Origin: Streptomyces sp. NBC_00341
Lineage (GTDB): Bacteria; Actinomycetota; Actinomycetes; Streptomycetales; Streptomycetaceae
Length of the DNA stretch: 64,000 nucleotides
Direction of reading: 5' to 3'
NCBI RefSeq assembly: GCF_041435055.1
Contig: NZ_CP108002.1
Span: 4,030,001 to 4,094,000, forward strand
A program made the translations under genes and the position numbers. Numbering within the stretch: position 1 is the first letter of the stretch; each line of letters begins with the position of its first letter. Shown one piece after another: positions 8,581 to 17,804 of this stretch. The notes beneath the pieces are model-generated. The model made no database searches, was not told the DNA's origin, and saw only the letters and a program-made list of their open reading frames with translations.

Positions 8581-9180
8581 TCAGACATCGAGCAGACGCC
8601 TCCCCTCGAAGGCGCGGCCGAGCGTGACCTCGTCCGCGTACTCCAGGTCGCCGCCCACCGGAAGACCGCTGGCCAGCCGGGTGACCCGCAGGCCCATCGG
8701 CTTGATCATCCGCGCCAGGTACGTCGCGGTGGCCTCGCCCTCCAGGTTGGGGTCGGTCGCCAGGATCAGCTCGGTGATGGAGCCGTCGGCCAGCCGGGCC
8801 AGCAGCTCGCGGATGCGCAGATCGTCCGGACCCACGCCCTCGATGGGGCTGATCGCCCCGCCGAGTACGTGGTATCGGCCCCGGAACTCCCGGGTCCGCT
8901 CGATCGCGACGACGTCCTTCGGCTCCTCCACGACGCAGATGACCGTCAGGTCGCGGCGCGGGTCGCGGCAGATCCCGCACTGCTCCTGCTGCGCGACGTT
9001 GCCGCAGATCGCGCAGAAGCGGACCTTGTCCTTGACCTCAAGCAGGGCGTGGGCCAGCCGGCGCACATCCGTGGGCTCCGCCTGGAGGATGTGGAAGGCG
9101 ATCCGCTGCGCGCTCTTGGGACCGACGCCGGGCAGCCTGCCCAACTCGTCGATGAGGTCCTGAACCACGCCTTCGTACAA
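8581..9180 (-). CDS. recR: Recombination mediator RecR
   Basis: 199 residues, full length. It helps RecF/RecO load RecA at gaps. Visible parts: N-terminal helix-hairpin-helix ([20 protein letters not shown], about 11-30), C4 zinc finger ([16 protein letters not shown], about 57-72), Toprim domain ([15 protein letters not shown] to [18 protein letters not shown], about 79-165) and the C-terminal Walker-B-like tail with [19 protein letters not shown]. It lies 117 bp downstream of ybaB in the same direction, the usual bacterial pairing. Confidence 0.96.
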   Translation of the reverse strand: MYEGVVQDLIDELGRLPGVGPKSAQRIAFHILQAEPTDVRRLAHALLEVKDKVRFCAICGNVAQQEQCGICRDPRRDLTVICVVEEPKDVVAIERTREFRGRYHVLGGAISPIEGVGPDDLRIRELLARLADGSITELILATDPNLEGEATATYLARMIKPMGLRVTRLASGLPVGGDLEYADEVTLGRAFEGRRLLDV

Positions 9181-9297
9181 CGGAGAGCCTTTCCTGCCGC
9201 CTGGTCGGCCGCGTCGTGGTACGTACCGTAGGGGGTGCGTACCGTCTTGGGTATGTCCTCGGACATGCCCTCGGTATGTCCTTCGGTGGGTCCTGGG

Positions 9298-9648
9298 TCA
9301 GAAGGGGAGACCGGGCATGCCGCCCAGGCCCTGGGCCAGCGGGCCCAGCTTCTGCTGCTGGAGCGCCTGGGCGTTCTCGTTCGCCGCCTGGACCGCCGCG
9401 ACGACGAGGTCCGCGAGCGTCTCGGTGTCCTCCGGATCCACCGCCTTCGGGTCGATCACCAGGCCGCGCAGCTCGCCGGAGCCGGTGACGGTCGCCTTGA
9501 CGAGACCGCCGCCCGCCTGGCCGTCGACCTCGGTCCTGGCCAGTTCCTCCTGGGCCTCCGCGAGGTCCTGCTGCATCTTCTGGGCCTGCTGCAGCAACTG
9601 CTGCATATTGGGCTGACCACCACCGGGAATCACGGTCACTCCAGGCAT
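9298..9648 (-). CDS. YbaB/EbfC-family nucleoid-associated protein
   Basis: 116 residues. The core [20 protein letters not shown] is the long N-terminal helix, followed by three strands ([26 protein letters not shown]) and the [22 protein letters not shown] helix. The family forms tweezer-like dimers that bind DNA. The C-terminal [15 protein letters not shown] tail is typical of actinobacterial members. It is the first gene of a probable ybaB-recR-DUF5063 transcript. Confidence 0.93.
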   Translation of the reverse strand: MPGVTVIPGGGQPNMQQLLQQAQKMQQDLAEAQEELARTEVDGQAGGGLVKATVTGSGELRGLVIDPKAVDPEDTETLADLVVAAVQAANENAQALQQQKLGPLAQGLGGMPGLPF

Positions 9649-10003
9649 TTCGACGACAAATGTTTCGGTACGCCGAGCCTACGTTGTCCCCGGGCGGCGC
9701 GCCCCACCCACTGACGAGCAACTCTTTCGAGTGAGATCGAGTCAGTGATGGCAGGACTCCTATACCTGATCACAGGCCCCGCACACCCGGGAATACCGCG
9801 ATTCCGACCCCGCGGCCCACCATTCGGCGGTAGGAAGGGCATGCGTCCCGGTACGCGCACGTGCACCAGCCGTCACGCAAGGTTACGCATGGGGCACTGC
9901 CGGTCGCAGCGAGCGTCAGTGAGCAGAGGGCAGAGATCCCGCCCATCGTCGAGGACGCGGTCGACATCACGCGTCGCAATGCAGCATGCAGAGGAGTACC
10001 CCG
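9649..10003. other. Divergent intergenic region, ybaB / SLATT gene
   Basis: 355 bp separate the two divergent starts and must hold both promoters. I looked for the SRP (4.5S-type) RNA often found near ybaB/recR in other bacteria and did not find it. A ribosome site GAGGAG at 9991-9996 belongs to the SLATT gene. Nothing else could be assigned. Confidence 0.5.
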
Positions 10004-10789
10004 GTGAGTCAGCCGGAGATGCAGCCCGAAGGGCCGCCCCGCAACGATTCCGGTGTGCCCGGTCCGGCCGGTTCCGCCACTCCTGCCGGTACGGGCTCCG
10101 GCGCACCGGGCCGGGATCTGACCGGAACGCCCTTCCCGCTCGGCGACTGGGGCGAACCCGCCCAGCGGCTCGACGAGCTGTACCGCTGGATCGAGGCCGA
10201 CGCGCTGCGCACCGCCGACTGGTATCTGGGCGACCGGGTGTGGAAGCGGCGCGCGGCCAGGGTGCTGCGGATGGGGACGGCCGTCGGTGCGGTGGCGGGC
10301 GCCGCGCTGCCGCTGCTCGATCTGACGGGGGCGCTGCACGGCGCCGCGGGCTGGGGCTATCTGTCGCTGCTGCTGGGCGCCGCGTGCATGGCGTGCGACC
10401 GGTACTTCGGCCTGACCTCCGGCTGGATAAGGAATCTCGCGACGGCACAGGCCGTGCAGCGCAGGCTCCAGGTGCTCCAGTTCGACTGGGCCTCGGAGTG
10501 CGTACGGGAGGTGCTCGGCCCGACCGAGGGGACGGCGAGCGAGGCCGCGGAGCGGTGCCTCGGTGTGCTGCGGCGGTTCTCGGAGGACGTCACGGAGCTC
10601 GTCCGGTCCGAGACGGCGGACTGGATGGTGGAGTTCCGGGCCGGTCCCGCGCCGATGGGGATGCAGGCGCTGGTGTCCGGCGGCCAGAGCGGCGGGCGGG
10701 CGGAACCGGGCGCGCAGCCGAGGTTCCCGCTGCAGTCGATGGGCCGGCCGAACATGCCCCGGCAGCGGCCGCCGGAGTCCCCGCGGTGA
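10004..10789 (+). CDS. SLATT-domain membrane protein
   Basis: 261 residues from a GTG with GAGGAG seven bases upstream (an ATG 18 bp earlier has no ribosome site). After a Gly/Pro-rich head of about 45 residues comes a helix (LDELYRWIEADALRTADWYL), a basic stretch (KRRAARVLRMG), and two membrane spans near 88-105 and 112-132. A C-terminal helical part follows, then a low-complexity tail. This is the SLATT layout: two spans preceded and followed by helices, known as a pore-forming effector in nucleotide-activated immune systems. Here no nucleotidyltransferase or SLOG gene is adjacent, so its trigger is unknown. Confidence 0.7.
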   Translation: MSQPEMQPEGPPRNDSGVPGPAGSATPAGTGSGAPGRDLTGTPFPLGDWGEPAQRLDELYRWIEADALRTADWYLGDRVWKRRAARVLRMGTAVGAVAGAALPLLDLTGALHGAAGWGYLSLLLGAACMACDRYFGLTSGWIRNLATAQAVQRRLQVLQFDWASECVREVLGPTEGTASEAAERCLGVLRRFSEDVTELVRSETADWMVEFRAGPAPMGMQALVSGGQSGGRAEPGAQPRFPLQSMGRPNMPRQRPPESPR

Positions 10790-10856
10790 TCGATGACCGG
10801 TGATCGATGACCGGTGACGGGTGACCAGTGACCGGTGACCAGTGACCGGTGCGGGG
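10787..10856 (+). repeat. 14-bp tandem repeat starting at the SLATT stop codon
   Basis: Five 14-bp units begin exactly at the TGA of the SLATT gene. Units 1 and 2 are identical (TGATCGATGACCGG); units 3-5 diverge (TGACGGGTGACCAG, TGACCGGTGACCAG, TGACCGGTGCGGGG). Noncoding. Confidence 0.9.
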
Positions 10857-10880
10857 CTCCGGCGGACGTCTCGGGCTACG

Positions 10881-10928
10881 GCTCGTCCGTGTGCTCGTCC
10901 GTCAGCTCGTCCGTCAGCTCGTCCGTCA
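10881..10928 (-). repeat. 12-bp tandem repeat starting at the stop codon of the 216-aa gene
   Basis: On the minus strand three identical units TGACGGACGAGC and a fourth partial one follow each other; the first TGA is the gene's own stop (10926-10928). Because the unit is 12 bp, the same frame is closed three times in succession. Confidence 0.9.
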
Positions 10929-11576
10929 GCTGAAGATGATCATCGAACCCTGGGCGAGGCTGCGGGTGACCGCCGCGTGCAGGCCGAGCCAGACGTGGCG
11001 TTCCCGGGCGAACGGGTTGTCGTCGTAGGGGATCGGGACCGCCGGTTCCTCCAGCTCGGTGGGGGCGGCGGGCGGCAGCGGGGCGGCCGGTGGATTGGCC
11101 GGATCGATACCGATGGACGGGGCGACGAACTCCAGCTCCCTGAGCAGCCCGTGCGCGGAGCCGAGCGGGCCGCCGCCCTCCAGCAGATCGTCGCTGGAGA
11201 TCGGGTACGCGAAGTCCAGGGGGACGTACGCGCCCGCGTGGTCGTAGTGCCACACCAGGTGCGACTGCTGGGCCGTCGGCTCGAACATCTCCAGCAACTG
11301 CTCGTAGTCGCCGCCCAGTTCGTCCACGGGCGTGACGGCGAGGCCGCTGATCTGGAGCAGGTAGGCGCGGCGCAGGAAGTGCAGGGCGTCGTAGTCGAAG
11401 CCCGCGACCGGGGCCACGTCTCCGGTCAGACCCGGCATGTAGGCGTAGACGGGTACGGGCGGCAGTCCCGCCGCACCCAGCGCCTGGTCGAAGACGGCTA
11501 TCTCTTCGGCGAAGGGGTTGTCGGGGCTGTGGCACAGCACATCGACGAGGGGGACCAGCCACAGGTCACAGGCCAC
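10926..11576 (-). CDS. Conserved hypothetical protein, 216 aa
   Basis: I do not recognise the family with certainty. The GTG at 11576 was chosen because GGAGAG lies nine bases upstream and the hydrophobic start ACDLWLVPLVDVLCHSPDNPF looks like a folded N-terminus; the frame stays open further upstream but is low quality. The protein is acidic, without a signal peptide, and contains strand-rich segments (VPVYAYMPGL, LVWHYDHAGAYVPLDF). The repeated theme of a partner clause DNPFAEE and later DDNPFARE may mark an internal duplication. It lies convergent to the SLATT gene with a repeat-filled gap between them. Confidence 0.6.
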   Translation of the reverse strand: MACDLWLVPLVDVLCHSPDNPFAEEIAVFDQALGAAGLPPVPVYAYMPGLTGDVAPVAGFDYDALHFLRRAYLLQISGLAVTPVDELGGDYEQLLEMFEPTAQQSHLVWHYDHAGAYVPLDFAYPISSDDLLEGGGPLGSAHGLLRELEFVAPSIGIDPANPPAAPLPPAAPTELEEPAVPIPYDDNPFARERHVWLGLHAAVTRSLAQGSMIIFS

Positions 11577-11697
11577 GAAGTCTCGCTCTCCAACGGGTGC
11601 GTGCAAGGGTCGGGACAGCGTAAGTCCGGACAGCGTAATGCGGTCGCCACGCGGCGGACAGTGTTCCCCCATGAGCGACTTCGGGTAACGGCGCCGC

Positions 11698-12459
11698 TCA
11701 GGCCTCCGGCCCCGCAGGATCAGGGGCCTCTTCCGCCCCGGGCGGCGGTGCGTGGCCGAGGTGGTCCGGATCACCGGCCGCCAGCCGGTCCGCCCAGTTC
11801 AGCGCGTGGCCGTTGTAGTGGTCGACCACCGCGCTCAGCGCCTCGCGGTCCCGGAGCGTGACCGCGGCGACGAGGTCCGAGTGCCCCTGCCAGAGCCAGT
11901 CCCGTACGTCCGCGTCGCCGCGCAGGTACGGGACGGCGAACACCCAGGCCTGGACCCGCAGCCGGTGCAGGAAGTCACCGATGTACGCGTTGCCGGTGAG
12001 CGCGCCCAGCTCCCGCCAGAACCGCAGGTCGTAGCCGATCAGGATGTCGAGGTCGCCGCCGCGGGCCGCGCGGGCGGCCTCATCGGCCCGGCGGCGTACC
12101 GAGACGAGCGCCTCCCGGTACCTCGCCTGCCGTTCCGGGGACGGGGGCTGCTCGCGGAAGACGTCCCGGATCACCCCGTCCATGACCAGGGTGCGGGCCT
12201 CCACCATCGCCCGGTAGTCCGCGACGGAGAACTGGTGCACCCTGAATCCGCGGTGCTGATCCGATTCGAGCAGGCCCTGCGCGGAGAGGTCGAACAGCGC
12301 TTCGCGGACGGGCGTCGCGGAGACGCCGTACTGCTCCGCGATCTGCTTGACGGTGAATTCCCGCCCCGGCTGAAGACGCCCCGAGAGCACCTCGTCACGC
12401 AGCGCGTCCGCGATCTGCTGCCGCAGCGTACTGCGGGTGACAGCTCCGCTCGCGCGCAT
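11698..12459 (-). CDS. GntR-family regulator (FadR/FCD type)
   Basis: 253 residues. The winged helix-turn-helix at about 8-75 reads LRQQIADALRDEVLSGRLQPG then VKQIAEQYGVSATPVREALFDLSAQGLL. The C-terminal helical FCD-like domain (about 85-230) carries Asp, Arg and His residues on helices as in ligand-binding members (YDLRFWRELGALTGN, HSDLVAAV, HYNGHALNW). It lies 105 bp downstream of the class III aminotransferase in the same orientation and may control it. The ligand is unknown, though amino acids or organic acids are common for the family. Confidence 0.85.
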   Translation of the reverse strand: MRASGAVTRSTLRQQIADALRDEVLSGRLQPGREFTVKQIAEQYGVSATPVREALFDLSAQGLLESDQHRGFRVHQFSVADYRAMVEARTLVMDGVIRDVFREQPPSPERQARYREALVSVRRRADEAARAARGGDLDILIGYDLRFWRELGALTGNAYIGDFLHRLRVQAWVFAVPYLRGDADVRDWLWQGHSDLVAAVTLRDREALSAVVDHYNGHALNWADRLAAGDPDHLGHAPPPGAEEAPDPAGPEA

Positions 12460-12563
12460 GAGCGCCCCTCCCCTGTTTCGGTTTCGGCCACCTTAGACCG
12501 AGCCCGCCGGCCGGGCCGGTGGGGAGGGGACGGGGGAAGGGGCGCCGCGCGCGGGCGGTGGTG

Positions 12564-13937
12564 CTACGCGGTGTACCCGTCGGCCACCGCCAGTGCGGCG
12601 TCGAGTGCCGCCAGGCCCTCCTTGGCCTCGGTCTCCGTGACGTTGCAGGCCGGCACGGCGTGGGTGCGGTTCATGTTGATGAAGGGCCACAGACCGTGCT
12701 TCTTGGCCGCCGCCCCGAAGGCCGCCATCGGGGCGTTGGCGGCGCCGGTCGCGTTGTACGGGACGAGCGGCTCGCGGGTCTCCTTGTTGCGGACCAGCTC
12801 CAGCGCCCAGAACGCGCCGAGTCCGCGGACCTCACCGACGGAGGGGTGGTTGGCGGCGAGCTCGCGCAGACCGGGGCCGAGGACCGTCTCACCGATGTGG
12901 GCGGCGTTCTCGATGACCTTCTCGTCCTCCATCACGTGGATGGTGGCGACGGCCGCCGCACAGGCCAGCGGGTGGCCGGAGTAGGTCAGCCCGCCCGGGT
13001 AGGGGCGCGTCTCGAAGGTGGCGGCGATCTCGGCGGAGATGGCGACGCCGCCGAGCGGTACGTAACCGGAGTTGACGCCCTTGGCGAAGGTCATCAGGTC
13101 GGGGGCGACGTCGAAGTGGTCGGCGGCGAACCACTTGCCGGTGCGCCCGAAGCCCGCCATCACCTCGTCGAGGACGAAGACGATCCCGTACCGGTCGCAG
13201 ATCTCACGGACACCGGCGAGGTAGCCCGGCGGCGGGGTCATGATGCCGGCCGTGCCCGGGATGGTCTCCAGGATGATCGCGGCGATGGTCGAGGGGCCCT
13301 CGTAGGCGAGGGTGTCCTCCAGGTGCTGGAGTGCGCGGGCGCACTCCTCCGCCTCGGTCTGCGCGTAGAACGGCGAGCGGTAGAGGAACGGGGCCCAGAA
13401 CCGGACGACGCCCGCCGAGCCGTTGTCCGACGCCCAGCGGCGCGGGTCGCCGGTCAGGTTGATCGCGGTGGAGGTGGCGCCGTGGTACGAGCGGTAGGCG
13501 GACAGCACCTTTGTGCGGCCGGTGTGCAGCCGGGCCATCCGGACGGCGTTCTCGACGGCCTCCGCGCCGCCGTTGGTGAAGAAGATCTTGTCCAGGTCGC
13601 CCGGCGTGCGCTCCGCGATGAGGCGGGCGGCCTCGGAGCGCGACTCGATCGCGAAGGCGGGCGCGAAGGTCGTCATCCGCCCCGCCTGCTCCTGGATCGC
13701 GGCGACGACGGTGGGGTGCTGGTAGCCGATGTTGGTGTAGACGAGACCGCTGGTGAAGTCCAGGTAGCGGTTGCCGTCGTAGTCCCAGAAGTACGCCCCC
13801 TCGGCGCCGGCGACGGCGAGCGGGTCGATCAGGCCCTGGGCGGACCAGGAGTGGAACACGTGCGCGCGGTCGGCGGCCTTCACGGCCGCGCCGGCGGCGG
13901 GGTCAGCGGCGGCGGCATGACGGGGATGAGGGGTCAT
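12564..13937 (-). CDS. Class III PLP aminotransferase
   Basis: 457 residues; start taken at 13937 where the conserved N-terminus begins. PLP-dependent transfer of a terminal amino group, probably from a small amino compound to pyruvate or 2-oxoglutarate. Seen: FTNGGAEAVENAVRMAR (phosphate-binding loop), YRSYHGATSTAINLTGDPR, the Asp in VFVLDEVMAGFGRTG, and the Schiff-base Lys in MTFAKGVNSGYVPLGG. The overall look resembles taurine- or beta-alanine-pyruvate transaminases more than acetylornithine enzymes, but the substrate is not certain. It may be leaderless, since no good ribosome site precedes the ATG. The neighbouring GntR gene may regulate it. Confidence 0.85.
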   Translation of the reverse strand: MTPHPRHAAAADPAAGAAVKAADRAHVFHSWSAQGLIDPLAVAGAEGAYFWDYDGNRYLDFTSGLVYTNIGYQHPTVVAAIQEQAGRMTTFAPAFAIESRSEAARLIAERTPGDLDKIFFTNGGAEAVENAVRMARLHTGRTKVLSAYRSYHGATSTAINLTGDPRRWASDNGSAGVVRFWAPFLYRSPFYAQTEAEECARALQHLEDTLAYEGPSTIAAIILETIPGTAGIMTPPPGYLAGVREICDRYGIVFVLDEVMAGFGRTGKWFAADHFDVAPDLMTFAKGVNSGYVPLGGVAISAEIAATFETRPYPGGLTYSGHPLACAAAVATIHVMEDEKVIENAAHIGETVLGPGLRELAANHPSVGEVRGLGAFWALELVRNKETREPLVPYNATGAANAPMAAFGAAAKKHGLWPFINMNRTHAVPACNVTETEAKEGLAALDAALAVADGYTA

Positions 13938-14248
13938 ACGGCGAGCGTAGGCACCGTCGGGCACGGCCCGGTATGGCCACCTTGTATATGGAGGGGGGCG
14001 GGTGGTTCGGCAGGGTGTCGGGTCGCCGCGCGGTGGCAGGTGCCCGGGACGGTGCCGGCCGGAGCGCCGCCGGTCTCCGGGACGGGCCGCCCGTCCCGGG
14101 ACCATGGACGCGGTGCACAGCCCGTCCTGATCCGGGCGAAAGGCCCTGACTCCGGGCACGGACCGGCCACCACCCCCCGCCGGGGCACGACCGCGCCGCT
14201 ATTCTCGACCCGTTCGGCGTGTGGCCGTACGGGGGAGGACTGCACACC
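13938..14248. other. Divergent intergenic region, aminotransferase / kinase
   Basis: 311 bp with both promoters. It holds a strong GC palindrome with 11-bp arms at 14077-14087 and 14089-14099, which could be an operator or a short hairpin. GGGGGAGG at 14231-14238 is the kinase ribosome site. No gene seen. Confidence 0.45.
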
Positions 14249-16354
14249 ATGGAAAAGCTCGGCTCCGTAGATCCGCAACGCATCGGCGCCTACCGACTGC
14301 TGGGCAGACTCGGTGCGGGCGGCATGGGTCAGGTCTATCTGGCCCGCTCGGACCGTGGGCGCACCGTCGCGATCAAGCTCGTACGCGAGGAGCTCGCCGA
14401 GCAGCAGGAGTTCCGCGACCGGTTCCGGCGGGAGGTGATGGCCGCTCGCCGGCTCGGCTCCAGCTGGACCGCCCCCGTGCTGGACGCCGACACCGACGCC
14501 AACGTGCCCTGGGTCGCCACCGGTTACATCGCGGGCCCGTCCCTCCAGACCACCGTCTCCGGCCGCACGATCATCTCGGCGGGCCCCGCCCCCGGCGCGT
14601 ACGGGCCACTGCCGGAACGCTCGGTCCACATCCTGGGCAACGGTCTCGCGCACGCCCTGCGGGCCATCCACACCGCCGGGCTCATCCACCGCGACCTCAA
14701 ACCGTCCAACATCCTGCTGACGATCGACGGCCCCCGGGTCATCGACTTCGGCATCGCGCGGGCCCTCGACACCGTCACCGACGGCGGTCTCACCCGCACC
14801 GGGGCGCTGGTCGGCTCCCCCGGTTTCATGTCGCCCGAGCAGGTGCGGGGCGAGCCGGTGACCACGGCGTGCGACGTGTTCTGTCTGGGCTCGGTGCTGG
14901 CCTACGCGTCGACCGGGCGGCTCCCGTTCGGCGACTCGGCCAGCGGGGTGCACGCGCTGCTGTTCCGGATCGCGCAGGAGGACCCGGACCTGACCGGGGT
15001 GCCGGTGGACCTGGTGGAGCTGATACGGGATTGCCTGCGCAAGGACCCGGCGGCCAGACCGACGCCCGACGAGATACTGGACCGGCTGGCCGAGGACGAC
15101 ACCCCGGAGCCCTGGCTCCCGGGCGCGCTCATCGCCCAACTCGGCCGGCACGCCGTGGAACTGCTCGACTCGGAAGACCCTGAGGACGCGACCGACGCGG
15201 CGGACGCAACGGATGCGGCGGAGCCCGGGGGTCCGGAAGCGCCCGGACAAGCGGCGGAAGCGGACGAAGCGAAGACCCGTGCGGACACGGTGCCGGGCGC
15301 GAACCCGCAGGACCCGCAGGGCGCGGTCCCGCAGGGCTCGAACCCGCAGGGCGCCGTCCCGCAGGACACGCCGCCCCCGGCGCCGCCCACCGTGGTCGGC
15401 CCGCCGCAGCCCGCCCAGCCGGACCCGGCCTCGTATCCGACGGCGACCCCGGCCCCGGGGTACGGAGCGACGCCCACGCCGGGGTACGGAGCGACGCCCG
15501 TTCCGGGGTACGGAGCGACTCCCGCCCCGGGGTACGGCTATCCGCAGCAGCACGCCCCCAACCAGGGCCCGGTCCAGGGCCAGGGCCAGGCATACGGATA
15601 CCCCCAATCGCCCCCCGTCCAGAACCAGGCGTACGGCTACCCGCAGCAGCAGCCCCTGGGCCAGGGCCAGGCGTACGGCTACCCGCAGCAGCCCGATCCC
15701 GGCGCCACGCCCCCGTACGACCCCCGGTATCCCCCCGGCACCCAGCCGCCCGCCGCCGATCCGGCGCGGCGGCGGAACGGCTGGACCGTCGCTCTCGTGG
15801 TGATCGCGATGCTCGTCGCGATAGGGGCCGGCGGCTCCGTCTACGCGCTGATGAGCAGCAGCGGCGACACCACGGCCGCCCCGAAGCACTCCAGCACGCC
15901 TTCTCCCGCGAAGGGCTCCTCCGGGGCCAACTCCGGTTCTCCCGACGGCAGCCAGGACCCCTCCCCCACCGACGACGGGGGGAACGGCGACGAGGACGGC
16001 ATCCCCGAGGGGTATCTCGGCACCTGGTCCACCGGCATCGACAACGCCGTCGGCCACTCCACCCGCCAACTCGTCATCCAGCAGGGCGGGGTCGGTGACA
16101 CCGTCCTCAGCCTCACCGCGGAGGGCCCGACCGACACCGGCGGCCCCTACCGCTGCGTCTTCCAGGCGGATCTGACGGACGTCGTCACCGGCGACGCCCC
16201 GCTCCGGATCGGCCCCTCCAAAGTGACGCTCGGCGAGCCCATGTCATCCTGCACACCGGGCGGCCCGACCACGCTCACCCTGCTCCCGGACGGCACCCTG
16301 AGCCGCGAGAACACGGACAGCGGCGAGACGCTCACGTACACGAAGTCCGGCTGA
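14249..16354 (+). CDS. Membrane-anchored Ser/Thr protein kinase (Hanks type)
   Basis: 701 residues from the ATG with GGGGGAGG ten bases upstream. Kinase domain about 15-275: Gly loop GRLGAGGMGQV (19-29), Lys43 in VAIK, catalytic HRDLKPSN (147-154), D166FG, and MSPEQ in the activation segment. A long Pro/Gln/Gly/Tyr-rich linker (about 310-505) carries repeats of GYGAT and YGYPQ. One membrane span lies at 512-535. The extracytoplasmic C-terminus (about 570-701) has the small beta-rich domain starting GYLGTWSTG that Streptomyces kinases often share, rather than PASTA repeats. It should sense an outside or envelope signal and phosphorylate cytoplasmic targets. Confidence 0.93.
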   Translation: MEKLGSVDPQRIGAYRLLGRLGAGGMGQVYLARSDRGRTVAIKLVREELAEQQEFRDRFRREVMAARRLGSSWTAPVLDADTDANVPWVATGYIAGPSLQTTVSGRTIISAGPAPGAYGPLPERSVHILGNGLAHALRAIHTAGLIHRDLKPSNILLTIDGPRVIDFGIARALDTVTDGGLTRTGALVGSPGFMSPEQVRGEPVTTACDVFCLGSVLAYASTGRLPFGDSASGVHALLFRIAQEDPDLTGVPVDLVELIRDCLRKDPAARPTPDEILDRLAEDDTPEPWLPGALIAQLGRHAVELLDSEDPEDATDAADATDAAEPGGPEAPGQAAEADEAKTRADTVPGANPQDPQGAVPQGSNPQGAVPQDTPPPAPPTVVGPPQPAQPDPASYPTATPAPGYGATPTPGYGATPVPGYGATPAPGYGYPQQHAPNQGPVQGQGQAYGYPQSPPVQNQAYGYPQQQPLGQGQAYGYPQQPDPGATPPYDPRYPPGTQPPAADPARRRNGWTVALVVIAMLVAIGAGGSVYALMSSSGDTTAAPKHSSTPSPAKGSSGANSGSPDGSQDPSPTDDGGNGDEDGIPEGYLGTWSTGIDNAVGHSTRQLVIQQGGVGDTVLSLTAEGPTDTGGPYRCVFQADLTDVVTGDAPLRIGPSKVTLGEPMSSCTPGGPTTLTLLPDGTLSRENTDSGETLTYTKSG

Positions 16355-16457
16355 GTCAGGCCGGGCCGCGCAGCATCAGGCCGACGCCCACCGCTCTCAG
16401 TGTCCGTGATCCCGTCCCGGGCGAGCCGCAGCCCGTCGTAGTGGTTGAGGCCGGAGT

Positions 16458-17804
16458 TCAGGTCGTCTTCGTGTCGGTTGCGTGCCGCTCTCGCGTCGGC
16501 TTCAACAGCCTTCGCGCCAGCGGTGCGTGGTACGGGGAGAAGTCCGGGTTCAGGGCGAGCGCCTCGCGCAGGTGCCGGTCGCCCTCGGGCAGCCCGAGGG
16601 CGTGTTCGATCGCGCCCCGGTGGTACCGGAAGAGCGCGTTGCCCCAGCCCGTCCTGGCGGCCTTGCGGGCGTATCCGACGGCTTCCGCGTCGTGCCCCGC
16701 GCGGTGCAGCGCCCAGCCCAGGGCGTCCGCGACGATGACGCTCCGGGCGCGCTTCCACTCGCCCCGCATGAGCTCCACCGCGACGTCCGGGTCGCCGTGG
16801 TCCGCGACGTACAGCGCGAGATGCGGATCGACCGCACCGCCCGACGCCCGCAACAGCCGCACCTCCGCGTCCAGCGCCGCCTTCTCCGACCGCACCGATC
16901 CGCCACTACTGCTACTACTACTGCCGCCCAACTCCACCGCCTCCGCGAGGAACTGCGGCAGCGGTGCCCGCCCGGTCAGCTCCCGGTACATGCCCAGGGC
17001 CTTCGAGCGTTCACCGCGCACGGCGAGCACCCTGGCCAGTCCGGCCTCCGCGTACGCGTAGCCGGGTACGGCGTCGGCCGCGAGCCGGAAGTGCCGCTCC
17101 GCCCGGTCCACCGCGCCCTGCGCCCAGGCCAGTTCGCCCAGCCTGGCCTGGGCGAAGGCTCGTTCGTCGGCGGTGGACGCGCTGTCCACCGCCCGTTGGA
17201 GGGCGATCGCGGCGTCCTTCGGTCTGCCGTTGGTCTCCAGGTCGTAGGCCGCTCTGCTGTACGCCGCGCCGGCCGGGGCGATGTCCAGCAGGCGCTGCAC
17301 CGCGGCCCTGGCCGCCGGGTAGTCACCGAGCTGGATCTGCGCGTCGGCCAGTACGGCGTAGCCGTCCGCCCGGTCGGGTGCCATCCGGGTGGCGCGGAGC
17401 CCGAAGTCGCGGCCCTCGGCGAACGCGTGCCGGGCGTTGGCCACCACCCCCTGACCCGTCACCGCCGCGTAGTTGTCCGTCTTCTGAAGGGCCAGGGAGC
17501 GGCGCAGTGCCTCGTCCGCCGCGTCGAGGCGGCTCGCGTCCAGGGTTACCCGGGCCTCCTCCGCCTCCGCGCGTGCCAGGCCCGACCAGGCTGTGGGGTC
17601 GTCCGGAGCGCGCTGTGTGCGCCTGCGGGCGGTGGCGACCGCGAGCCCGGCGGTGGCCGCCGGCGCCGAGCCGGCCTGCGGGGCGGCGGCCTGCGGGGCG
17701 GCGGGCACCGGGTGCGGGTCCTCGGCGGGACCGAGGTACAGCAGTCCCACCACGCACCCGGCCGCGGCCACCGCCCCGCCGACCGTCAGGAGCGAGCGCC
17801 TCAC
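16458..17804 (-). CDS. Exported TPR protein, partner of DUF4331 gene
   Basis: 448 residues. The GTG start overlaps the stop of the upstream DUF4331 gene (GTGA), so the two are coupled. The N-terminus RRSLLTVGGAVAAAGCVVGLLYL is a signal anchor or a weak lipobox with Cys at about 17. The rest is TPR helices (for example AAVQRLLDIAPAGAAYSRAAYDLETNGRP and AERHFRLAADAVPGYAYAEAGLARVLAVRG). A Ser-rich stretch interrupts it near residue 296. Probably an extracytoplasmic scaffold working with the DUF4331 protein. Confidence 0.75.
   Translation of the reverse strand: MRRSLLTVGGAVAAAGCVVGLLYLGPAEDPHPVPAAPQAAAPQAGSAPAATAGLAVATARRRTQRAPDDPTAWSGLARAEAEEARVTLDASRLDAADEALRRSLALQKTDNYAAVTGQGVVANARHAFAEGRDFGLRATRMAPDRADGYAVLADAQIQLGDYPAARAAVQRLLDIAPAGAAYSRAAYDLETNGRPKDAAIALQRAVDSASTADERAFAQARLGELAWAQGAVDRAERHFRLAADAVPGYAYAEAGLARVLAVRGERSKALGMYRELTGRAPLPQFLAEAVELGGSSSSSSGGSVRSEKAALDAEVRLLRASGGAVDPHLALYVADHGDPDVAVELMRGEWKRARSVIVADALGWALHRAGHDAEAVGYARKAARTGWGNALFRYHRGAIEHALGLPEGDRHLREALALNPDFSPYHAPLARRLLKPTRERHATDTKTT

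Noticed and set aside
9649..10003. SRP RNA gene near ybaB
   Set aside because: No GGAA-tetraloop stem or symmetric internal loop could be found; dnaX is not adjacent either.
10787..10928. Tandem repeats between the SLATT and the 216-aa gene as a CRISPR array
   Set aside because: Units are 12-14 bp without spacers, and no cas genes are present.
14219..14248. GTG start for the kinase ten codons upstream
   Set aside because: GGGGGAGG lies between it and the ATG at 14249, and the extra residues are not kinase-like.
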